Shown here in pieces: positions 56,917 to 64,000 of a stretch of DNA of 64,000 nucleotides. The stretch lies in the NCBI GenBank assembly GCA_900074745.1, contig LT598465.1, forward strand, positions 1,240,001-1,304,000, given 5' to 3'. A model generated the notes under the pieces. The model was not told the origin of the DNA and did not search any database. It saw only the letters and a list, made by a program, of their open reading frames with translations. This stretch comes from Lachancea mirantina (lineage: Eukaryota; Ascomycota; Saccharomycetes; Saccharomycetales; Saccharomycetaceae). Position 1 is the first letter of the stretch. Each line of letters begins with the position of its first letter. A program made the position numbers and the translations under genes.

Positions 56917-58446
56917 ATGGCGGAACTGAGTGATTTCCAGAAGCGGAGATTGGAAAATATCAAGAGGAATAATGACTTACTCAAGAAGTTGAATCTCAAT
57001 GCGGCTTCTCGCCAGTTAAAGAGAGACGCAGGTATAGATGGGCATCGACAACCCAAGAAAAAATCTATCAAGAAAAAAGAGGTTAAGCGAGAGCCAAAGG
57101 AGCCCAAGGTTCCAACCAGAAGGTCGAGGAGACTAATGGGAGAATTGGCCGATGGAAACACTCCTTCTAGCTTGAATGAAGATCAACTTTTCAAGCAAAA
57201 CCGGGAAGTTGAAGATTTGAAGAAAATTAAGGAAACACCAGTGATCGGAGACATTAAGCTGAGCGATTTGATCAAGGACGAGGATGAAAACAAACTGGAA
57301 GCGCGATTTGTGGGCTATGGTAACAAAAACTTCTCAAGTGGAGATTTTTTCAAGGAGCTTCAAAAATACCAAAAACCGCCTTCAGATGTGCAAGAATTGC
57401 AGCAGAAATTCGATCTGCAGATGTATGATATTTTCCAACCCAATGAGATTAAGCTCACACAAGATCGCATCAGTGCCATGTTTTTCCATCCTTCAGAAGA
57501 TAAAAAACTTATAGTAGGAGGAGATACGACAGGCCACGTCGGACTGTGGAATGTTACTGACACAGACCCACAAGACCAACTCGTTGAACCAGAGATCACC
57601 AAGTTCAAGCTTTTCACCAAGAATGTAGGGCGTATCGACGTGATGCCCTCAGATTTGAGTAAAATATTGACAGCATCATATGATGGAATTCTTCGTTCAA
57701 TTGACCTGAACACTTTGAATAGCGAGGAAATCTTAACTCTTGAGAATGAATACGGTGAGGCAGTGGGAATCAGCGACTATCAGTTCCAAACGAACGACCC
57801 CCATCATATTCTCCTTACAACTTTAAGCGGCGAATTTGCAACATTTGATGTAAGATCGAAACCAAGCAACGTAAGTCTGCGAAGATTGGCTGATAAGAAA
57901 ATTGGGTCATTTAGCGTTAACCCAAGAAGGCCTCATGAAATAGCGACTGGATCGCTTGACCGTACCCTAAAGATTTGGGATCTTCGCAAAATCGTTAAAA
58001 ACCCAGAGTGGTCTCAATTCGAGAATTGCTCGAGCTATCATATTGTTTCAATCTACGATTCAAGGCTCAGCGTATCCGCCGTTTCGTATTCTCCTAGTGG
58101 TGAAAGCCTGGTCTGCAATGGATATGACGACACGATCAGACTTTTCGACGTTCGACACGAACCTAAGGAACAACTAGAGCCTAAAATCACCTTGAAGCAT
58201 AACTGTCAAACGGGAAGATGGACGAGCATTTTGAAAGCTCGCTTTAAGCCAAATACAGATGTTTTCGCCATTGCTAACATGAGTAGAGCGATCGACATTT
58301 ATAACAGTGAAGGGCAGCAGCTGGCTCATCTTAAAACGGCCACAGTGCCAGCCGTTGTGAGTTGGCATCCTTTGCAAAACTGGATTGTGGGTGGGAACTC
58401 TAGTGGGAAGGCTTTTCTGTTCACTGACAATTCAGGGAGCAGTTGA
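56917..58446 (+). CDS. CMR1: DNA-damage-associated WD40 protein Cmr1
   Basis: 509 residues (S. cerevisiae 522). A basic, Lys-rich N-terminus (residues 35-75) with ...[15 protein letters not shown] is typical. WD repeats follow from about residue 170: [25 protein letters not shown], ..[34 protein letters not shown] and [11 protein letters not shown]. Cmr1 is DDB2-like, enters intranuclear quality-control foci under replication stress, and also affects transcription. It is the last gene of the conserved YDL/YLR block here; in S. cerevisiae the next gene is the cyclin CLB3 (CLB4 on the other branch), absent from this place. Confidence 0.96.
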   Translation: MAELSDFQKRRLENIKRNNDLLKKLNLNAASRQLKRDAGIDGHRQPKKKSIKKKEVKREPKEPKVPTRRSRRLMGELADGNTPSSLNEDQLFKQNREVEDLKKIKETPVIGDIKLSDLIKDEDENKLEARFVGYGNKNFSSGDFFKELQKYQKPPSDVQELQQKFDLQMYDIFQPNEIKLTQDRISAMFFHPSEDKKLIVGGDTTGHVGLWNVTDTDPQDQLVEPEITKFKLFTKNVGRIDVMPSDLSKILTASYDGILRSIDLNTLNSEEILTLENEYGEAVGISDYQFQTNDPHHILLTTLSGEFATFDVRSKPSNVSLRRLADKKIGSFSVNPRRPHEIATGSLDRTLKIWDLRKIVKNPEWSQFENCSSYHIVSIYDSRLSVSAVSYSPSGESLVCNGYDDTIRLFDVRHEPKEQLEPKITLKHNCQTGRWTSILKARFKPNTDVFAIANMSRAIDIYNSEGQQLAHLKTATVPAVVSWHPLQNWIVGGNSSGKAFLFTDNSGSS

Positions 58447-58499
58447 CTCTGAAAATGGCCCACAAGTTCTTTCCAAGCTATGTAAATTACTTCACCTAT

Positions 58500-59231
58500 C
58501 TAGTTCTCAATAGCACCTGGTAACTCGTCTTTGTAGTAAATCATCAAGTATCCGACAAATCCTTTCCCATTTGGATCCACATGACCTTCGGAGTCAACTT
58601 CTCCTTCACCGAAATGGAAGGTGTAATAGTTCTTGAACCCAAAGTACTCATAAACAGACTTAGCGCGGTCAGAGATAGCTTCAAGTACCAAAGCGACACC
58701 TCGTTCGTCAGCCAGACGCTTGTATTCATCAAAAATAGCTCTAACGGAGCCTCTCACTTCTGGTTTGGTCAAATCCTTGCCGATTATGAAAAGGTAGTAA
58801 CAGTCAAGTCCAGAGGGCAAAACTCTTTTCCTAACCTCGTAGAGATCATCGAAAAAGACCTTGTTGAACTTCGCATCGTTGGTTTCGTCTTGGTGAAAGT
58901 GCTTACCTGGCGCGGTCCATACGGCGACGGCGTCGAAATCGTTGGCCTCAACAATCTCCCCGCCTTTATCCATATAAAGCGCATTAAAATAGCTCAAAAT
59001 AGAGTTAATCCTCGCCTTCGAGACATGTTCATCAATCTTCAGATTGAAGAACTTCTTCATGAGATAGTCATTCGCTGGACAGTTCTTGAAAGCCTTAGCT
59101 AACGTATCAGTAGCTCTCAAGATGTCTGCGGTACTATTTACCGGGACGACTGCTCTCGTGTGCTTGCTTTCGACTGAGGTCGCCTTATCGCCGGCCATGG
59201 GTGATCTTGGAGGTGTAATCAAGGTTGTCAT
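58500..59231 (-). CDS. GNAT-family N-acetyltransferase, unassigned
   Basis: 243 residues. After about 25 non-conserved residues comes a GNAT fold. Acetyl-CoA-type motif A is weak, but the C-terminal half has RAIFDEYKRLADERGVALVLEAI followed by SVYEYFGFKNYYTFHFGEG, the usual 'AxxxYExxGF' of motif B. A conserved-looking AVWTAPGKH lies near residue 106. No membrane segment or signal peptide. I cannot assign an S. cerevisiae orthologue; the type is common in fungi as small-molecule or amine acetyltransferases. It is convergent with CMR1 (53 bases). Upstream are a TATA-like TTTTATATAC (59357-59366) and CGGAGTTTCCG (59396-59406), and the next gene encodes a Zn2Cys6 factor. Confidence 0.8.
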   Translation of the reverse strand: MTTLITPPRSPMAGDKATSVESKHTRAVVPVNSTADILRATDTLAKAFKNCPANDYLMKKFFNLKIDEHVSKARINSILSYFNALYMDKGGEIVEANDFDAVAVWTAPGKHFHQDETNDAKFNKVFFDDLYEVRKRVLPSGLDCYYLFIIGKDLTKPEVRGSVRAIFDEYKRLADERGVALVLEAISDRAKSVYEYFGFKNYYTFHFGEGEVDSEGHVDPNGKGFVGYLMIYYKDELPGAIEN

Positions 59232-59633
59232 TCTTATCTTAATTAGGTATCTCTGTAATTGGTGGTAAAATAGGTTAAAACGCTTGTATAATTTATGTTC
59301 ACTATAACGTTCAAATTGCGATCTCGAGGACTACAAGCAGCAAACCATTGGGCTCCTTTTATATACTTATTCTTTAATCTATCATAGAACCACTTCGGAG
59401 TTTCCGACCCGAATGCCGCTTGGAAAGCTTCGGTGCTTTTTCATCTTTGCTAAGCGACTCTAAGGATATTGATACGAGATAAGAAATCCTCAGGGCTAAA
59501 GGCAATGCAAGGCGAGCCATGTCAATTACAGCATCAGAATTCATGAGCCAATTGCTTGAGAACTAGAGGGCACTAAAATGATTGACAGAGTTCAACTACC
59601 GATAACGTTAATCAATTAGTTTCGATCAGATAA
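59232..59633. promoter_or_regulatory. promoter of the GNAT gene / 3' flank of the Zn2Cys6 gene
   Basis: 402 bases. TATA-like TTTTATATAC at 59357-59366. The inverted CGG pair CGG-N5-CCG is at 59396-59406. No ORF. Confidence 0.5.
59396..59406. promoter_or_regulatory. CGG-N5-CCG inverted half-sites
   Basis: CGGAGTTTCCG fits the inverted-repeat class of Zn2Cys6 sites, 165 bases upstream of the GNAT start and next to a Zn2Cys6 gene. The binding factor is inferred, not known. Confidence 0.35.
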
Positions 59634-61574
59634 TTAAATAATAACTTGACTTACACGATCTCTAGAAAATAGGAGATTCAAGTTCTCGCCTTCCCAAATA
59701 GACAGCAGTAGATGGTTAATTTTCTCCGCGCCATAGGAATGAATTGTCTCGGAGGTACTTTTCAAATATTCTTTTATCACAAGTCGATCTCCAGGATCGA
59801 CTGTGAATGCTCCAATGACAAGAAGAGACCATAGTAGAATGCAAAGAAGAGGGTTTCCCTTTTCAATCTCTTGAAGACTTTGAACAGCATAGTGCACAAC
59901 GCCTTGAATTTGATGCTCGCGAAGATTAAACTCTTCGTATTTTAAAATCTTGCTAACCAGCAAATAACAGGCTTTGCTGATGATGGAACCACACAAGAGG
60001 CCCGGTCTGTATTTGGCATATTTCCCAGGGCTCTTGCGTATTTCAGGCGGTAAAGCTGGTGGCGTGTAGTAGAGACATTCATTAAGCAGGCCCTGTGCTT
60101 TTTCTTTCCAAACGTTTTCCCTTAACGGTAATGGAAGCCGACTCATATATGACACCTGGGCCAACATCTCAAAGGCATCGACCGACGGCCCCAAAACTGG
60201 GTTGTTCATCCATTCGACGTCGCAGTCGTCGAATATGGGCGATTTCAGCATAAGCACCAGCTCATGAAACAATTCGCCAAATGGATCAGGCAATCTCGAT
60301 ACGTCTTGCGCCACGAGCAGAGACACAGCGTAGTTGTATATGAAACTTTCGATCAGCATTCGCTCGGTAGGCGAGGACCCATTGTTTTTGATCGTTTGAC
60401 GCTTATGTTTAATGATTAAGAATGAATGTCCGAGATTATCTACTGACCGATCGACCATCGAGGGTCCTGATCCATTGTGTAGCTTATCGGTTAAACAAAG
60501 TAGTTGAAAACATGCAAATGCCCATGTTTCATCGCCTCGGGTTCGATTGGATTCCAATTCTGCAGTAAGCTCTGCCCTGCTTTCTTGATATAGCGCTTCC
60601 GCAACGTCAGAATATTTGTCCGGCTGGCACCATGCAAGAAACGTGGCACCGCAGCATAAAAAAACTCTTGTCACAATTGGATGTTCTGCTAGAAGTGGAA
60701 CGAATGTTTCGGTGGTGGTTAGTGCGGGCACAGTGTGCTGGGGACCCACAGCAGGCAGAAAATAATGGATACAGGTGTAGTAAAGTAGTAACTCGTCGCC
60801 AGTTAAATCCAGTCTATCAGCGGCTTGTGACTCTAAACCCCGTTTGCCTTTCCTACAAGAGTCGGACCAAAATACGAACTGCTGCATAAGCCTTCGATAG
60901 AACCGCTCCGTTTGCTCCTCGTCGAGGCCATGAAATTCCGTGTCGTCCTCTAAATGTACTGTGGAAGTGCAAAAGGTAAGTTCTGGAGACGATTTGTACG
61001 ATTTGTGACCAAAAGTCTGCTCATGTTCGCTGATCGACTGCGGGGTCGCTCCATCAGCCGGCCTTCCGTTGTTTGCCGAGAAAAAATCATCGTTTTCGGA
61101 CATGAAAGTAACAACGCTAGCATTGTCGTCGTAATTGGCCGTATCGAGTTCATATTCGGTTTTGATGTGGGGCTCGTCACCCAATCGCACAAACTTCTTG
61201 CGCCGTCCCGTAGTGTAGTTGACGAAAGTTGTAATGCGTGGCGATTCGATCTTATTCGAAGTCTCTACAGCAATAGAGGCGTACTCAATGGTATCAGAAT
61301 TTCCCGAGATCAACTTGGACTCTCGAGGTCCCGAGATGCCATTTCGGCTAAACTCGTCGTAGAAATCGACCTCCCGCTTCATCCTCTCGCGCATCTCTTT
61401 CGTAAGTCTCCCGTGTCCTGCCTCGGGCCAGATACACTTGAGCATGTTCTTGGAACATACATCGCATTTTGGGCGCACTTCGTTGCACTTTTTTCTTCGA
61501 AGTCGACAGGTATAACATCCGGCTCTCGACCTCGTGCGCTTTATGCTGTTCTCGGACGGTGCCAAGCCTTCCAT
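59634..61574 (-). CDS. Zn2Cys6 fungal transcription factor, unassigned
   Basis: 646 residues from ATG 61574; a GTG two codons upstream is ignored. The binuclear cluster is AGCYTCRLRRKKCNE...CDVCSKNMLKC at about residues 18-46, followed by IWPEAGHGRLTKEMRERMKRE. There is no long coiled coil after the linker. The regulatory domain (about 200-640) is helical with EQTERFYRRLMQQFVFW, ...LLLYYTCIHYFLPAVG and WAFACFQLLCLTD, typical of the Fungal_trans_2 type. I cannot match it to a named S. cerevisiae factor. It lies outside the conserved block, beside a GNAT gene transcribed in the same direction. Confidence 0.88.
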   Translation of the reverse strand: MEGLAPSENSIKRTRSRAGCYTCRLRRKKCNEVRPKCDVCSKNMLKCIWPEAGHGRLTKEMRERMKREVDFYDEFSRNGISGPRESKLISGNSDTIEYASIAVETSNKIESPRITTFVNYTTGRRKKFVRLGDEPHIKTEYELDTANYDDNASVVTFMSENDDFFSANNGRPADGATPQSISEHEQTFGHKSYKSSPELTFCTSTVHLEDDTEFHGLDEEQTERFYRRLMQQFVFWSDSCRKGKRGLESQAADRLDLTGDELLLYYTCIHYFLPAVGPQHTVPALTTTETFVPLLAEHPIVTRVFLCCGATFLAWCQPDKYSDVAEALYQESRAELTAELESNRTRGDETWAFACFQLLCLTDKLHNGSGPSMVDRSVDNLGHSFLIIKHKRQTIKNNGSSPTERMLIESFIYNYAVSLLVAQDVSRLPDPFGELFHELVLMLKSPIFDDCDVEWMNNPVLGPSVDAFEMLAQVSYMSRLPLPLRENVWKEKAQGLLNECLYYTPPALPPEIRKSPGKYAKYRPGLLCGSIISKACYLLVSKILKYEEFNLREHQIQGVVHYAVQSLQEIEKGNPLLCILLWSLLVIGAFTVDPGDRLVIKEYLKSTSETIHSYGAEKINHLLLSIWEGENLNLLFSRDRVSQVII

Positions 61575-63130
61575 CTTCACCTTACCAGCGCTGGGGTGTT
61601 TTCCTTTGCCAGGCTATAGCAGTTGAAGGGCTCTCCGTTAACAAGTCAAGACGCATACCTCGTCTCTTAGAGCCGTGTACATCCAAGAACGTGCTACTCA
61701 TAAGCGACTGTCGTTCTTATCAATTTTCTTATCGCATTCGCATCTTTGGAGAGGCGCTTATCAAAGATCGCATTTCCGCATCGGGCAACAGACCCGGCAA
61801 GAGCCTTAGAGCCATTCCCAATCTTCGTTCATAGTGATTGGAGATAACAAGACTAATAACATCTAACGAAACAAGGAGGTTCAGGTACCTTGCGAGTTTT
61901 CGTGCATAGGTATTAATCATTCCTGCACGCGCGTAGCACGTGATGTTGCCAACTATGTTGAGTGCACGTTTCTAGTATAGCTTCTGAAAATGGAAAACCA
62001 AGAAAGGCATATAACAAAAAATAGTAGGAGGAAGCACGGCTTTACTACCAACTACCTTCAAATCCATACCTGATCATAGAACTACTTCTTCCATTACCGC
62101 AAAAAGGGAAACATTGTTTTTCGTTTTTTTCTCTACCTTGCCTAGCTCCTCGTGAGGCTGCCTCCAAGTCCCAACGGTCGATGCTTGGAAGACGCTTCGC
62201 ATGAGGGCGCTTTACGGTATTTGGCAACGGAATCGATGAAAAACGGCAGCCTTCCATGCATACGATGTTGCCATTAGATACAGGAAACTACAGGCACATC
62301 TGCATGCAGTCATTCAAAAGCCGTAAAACACAAAAAAACTTCCAGAAGGAAAAAGCAATATACCGTTTTCCTAGAGGCGAAAAAATTTCGTCCCTGCTCA
62401 GAATTACTCAGGATTACGGCAGCACTACAGGCTTCGCAAAACCACGTCAAGAGCCAAATGCCAGATGTCAGAAGCCAGATGTGTGAGTCGCCCAGCATAA
62501 TGTCCTTACGGCAGCTTCTAGTACTGTAAAACCTTCGCATCGATGCTAAGCGGAATCGAGCACTAATGCTATATTCTTGGTTAGGAAAGGAATTAGACCC
62601 GTAAATATATTCGAATTTGCTTGCAAATTCCAGGAGGTGGAAACTAGAATCGTGTGTTCCATGAATGGTGACTTGCTTTTCTTTGCGCTTCTTCGCCTTT
62701 TGGCGTCATCTTCAGCTTGTCTGTATGAGCTCTGAATCGAGTACCGCGCTTGAGGGCCTTGCCTGTGAGGCTCGCAGGCACACGCACGATCGAAGTGCTG
62801 ACTTGCAGGAAGAGGGACAATATCCATGCACCGAATCAGGTACAAAGATGCAGGCACGTATTACTTAACACGGTAATGCATGAAATTACAAGGCACGCAA
62901 AGGAACGCTCTGCGTGCCTGAGGAACTGTAATAGTAAGGCATGGATATCAGTTTAGCGGGCCAGCGGCAAGTACTTTGGGGCGCGGTTCGAGCCAGAAGA
63001 CGTTGGTGCGCTGGTATATATAAGGAAGGACTAGATGCAGGTCTCAAAGGCGTTGATCAAGTTATATTAAAAGACCAGATCAGCCGCTGCTTTCGCCTTA
63101 CGAATAAAGTTCCTTGCCGCATACTCAACA
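61575..63130. other. long intergenic region with AGGCAC motifs, upstream of the small secreted gene
   Basis: 1556 bases. CACGTGA at 61937-61943. AGGCAC motifs at 62292, 62776, 62852 and 62891 and GTGCCT at 62914. A TATA box TATATATAA lies at 63015-63023, 108 bases before the small secreted gene. ORFs here (62045-62257, 62546-62857 and others) are not credible. Confidence 0.5.
62891..62919. promoter_or_regulatory. 9-bp inverted repeat containing AGGCAC/GTGCCT
   Basis: AGGCACGCA (62891-62899) and its exact complement TGCGTGCCT (62911-62919) with an 11-base spacer, 212 bases upstream of the small secreted gene. The core resembles the S. cerevisiae Mot3 consensus (AGGCA). Confidence 0.5.
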
Positions 63131-63298
63131 ATGAAATTCCAAACTATCGTTTCCTCCGCACTTCTCCTTGCCGGTGTCTGTGCCAAGCCAATTATCACCG
63201 AAGTCATCGTGAACACGATCGAAGTGGTCACAACAGCGACTTCGACCGTCACGCAAGTGGTCCAGACAACAACCCTCAGTGACTACCAGTTCGCCTAA
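63131..63298 (+). CDS. small secreted Val/Thr-rich protein (55 aa)
   Basis: ATG at 63131 opens 55 codons ending in TAA. Residues 1-18 (MKFQTIVSSALLLAGVCA) form a textbook signal peptide with a cleavage site after VCA. The mature 37 residues, KPIITEVIVNTIEVVTTATS and onward, are rich in Val, Thr and Ile, with no cysteine, no dibasic Kex2 site and no GPI tail. The signal peptide and Thr/Val stretch resemble the N-termini of small cell-wall proteins such as Ccw12, but the chain stops before any Ser/Thr-rich stalk. A clean TATA box (63015-63023) lies 108 bases upstream. AGGCAC inverted repeats flank the gene on both sides. I do not recognise a named orthologue. It could be a peptide effector or a truncated wall protein. 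Confidence 0.7.
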   Translation: MKFQTIVSSALLLAGVCAKPIITEVIVNTIEVVTTATSTVTQVVQTTTLSDYQFA

Positions 63299-64000
63299 GT
63301 TTTTTGACAAGATCGACCTACATCATCGCATGGTTACTACACCTCAATCGCATGTGCGAAGGGCCACTTGGCGCCTTCGCCACGACCGCATAGCACGCAT
63401 TCGCATCATCGATATTCTAGCATAGCATTTCATACTCAAAATTAAGCTTTACAATTATTGCCTTCACTAAAAATTTATACGCTACGGCGCCAATGCCGCC
63501 TACAACCCCATTTGAGATCTTGAATTTTCCATTGACCGTGAAAAAGTTTTAACCGTCATCCAAGAAAGCGGTGGCCCCACTCGACAACACTGCTTGAAAA
63601 AAGAACTGAGCCACCCCACAGGTGAACTTTTGACGCCCAACAGGACCGCTCTGTTCAAAGGACATATCGCTCCGTCCTATTGTCGCGCCTTTGTCTGTAC
63701 AGTGTCTCGAGCGGTGCCTGTCAGGCACATGCTTCGTGCCTGATGAAATTTCAAAAGCTCTGGAACTTCCGTTGATCGCTGACCGGTAAAAGGCAGCAGC
63801 AAGTTCATGTGGGCACATGGATCACTAGTAGTCACAAGGCACATGTTAAATGCATATGCAACATGTGCTCGCATCAAACCCTAGCTTCCCGCTTTCAAGT
63901 TCCTGTGGTTAACTTTCCTGTGCCTTTTCTCTTGCAGGACGACTCAAACCTGATCGAAGTTTCCGAATCGGGAAAGAACAGCCTCACGTGCAACTCACCG
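63299..64000. other. downstream flank of the small secreted gene, window end
   Basis: 702 bases without a credible ORF. A hairpin GCGAAGG/CCTTCGC (63356-63362, 63374-63380) lies 58 bases after the stop. A triple GTGCCTG/CAGGCAC palindrome lies at 63714-63742, further AGGCAC/GTGCCT at 63837 and 63920, and CACGTG at 63985-63990. It may be the promoter of a gene beyond the window. Confidence 0.45.
63714..63742. repeat. nested GTGCCTG / CAGGCAC palindromes
   Basis: GTGCCTG (63714-63720), T, CAGGCAC (63722-63728), 7-base spacer, GTGCCTG (63736-63742). The first two copies form a 15-base palindrome about a central T; the last two form a 7-bp stem with a 7-base loop. Confidence 0.85.

Noticed and set aside
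62985-63000. GGTTCGAGCC, B-box-like sequence suggesting a second tRNA
   Set aside because: No T-stem partner, A box or acceptor stem around it.

Overview
The window is a gene-dense, intron-poor budding-yeast chromosome segment. Nearly every gene has a recognisable Saccharomyces cerevisiae counterpart, introns are few and short with yeast signals (donor GTATGT or GTAAGT, branch sites of the CACTAAC/TACTAAT type), and the one tRNA ends in a T-run. Gene order is the strongest clue to the organism. Genes that sit on two separate S. cerevisiae chromosomes alternate here in one line, with a single copy where S. cerevisiae has WGD duplicates (EFT1/EFT2, ENT1/ENT2). That is the pre-whole-genome-duplication order of the Lachancea/Kluyveromyces/Eremothecium clade. 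Protein similarity and the moderate GC content suggest Lachancea; I cannot name a species.

Block A (1-18.1 kb) zips the YDR381-387 and YOR130-133 regions: YRA1 (3' end), COI1, ANT1 (an outsider, YPR128C-like), ORT1, RPP2B, NKP1, tRNA-Asp(GUC), ATO3, YOR131C, VPS17, EF-2, MUS81 and a YDR387C-type sugar porter. Block B (18.8-58.4 kb) zips YDL170-156 and YLR193-209: UGA3, UPS1, an NCW2-like cell-wall gene, NMT1, PWP1, a probable UGX2, NOP56, PBA1, YKE2, COQ9, SFA1, NRP1, FAP7, CDC36, MSS51, COX24/QRI5, HMX1, CDC9, an epsin, MHF2, HRD3, SEC13, PNP1, a possible decayed ATG38, DHH1, STE7, YDL157C and CMR1. The join lies at 18.1-18.8 kb. The right end (58.5-64 kb) leaves this order. It holds a GNAT acetyltransferase, an unassigned Zn2Cys6 regulator and a 55-residue secreted peptide gene amid a dense cluster of a palindromic AGGCAC motif.

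Functionally the window is mostly housekeeping. There is translation and ribosome biogenesis (EF-2, RPP2B, PWP1, NOP56, FAP7), several with PAC/RRPE promoter motifs. There is mitochondrial function (COI1, ORT1, UPS1, COQ9, MSS51, COX24, YDL157C), membrane traffic and ERAD (VPS17, epsin, SEC13, HRD3), genome maintenance (MUS81, CDC9, MHF2, CMR1), mRNA turnover (DHH1, CDC36) and mating signalling (STE7). No transposon, LTR, CRISPR array or centromere was recognised.

The items most worth a second look are: (i) the AGGCAC/GTGCCT palindrome cluster around the small secreted gene; (ii) an NCW2-like gene whose signal peptide lies in a different frame from its body; (iii) a 24-bp perfect palindrome plus a G-rich tract upstream of ATO3; (iv) coding-like remnants between PNP1 and DHH1; (v) introns that had to be placed by hand, including a 6-nt first exon in PBA1 and an intron in the YOR131C orthologue. 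I did not find a convincing undescribed multi-gene system.
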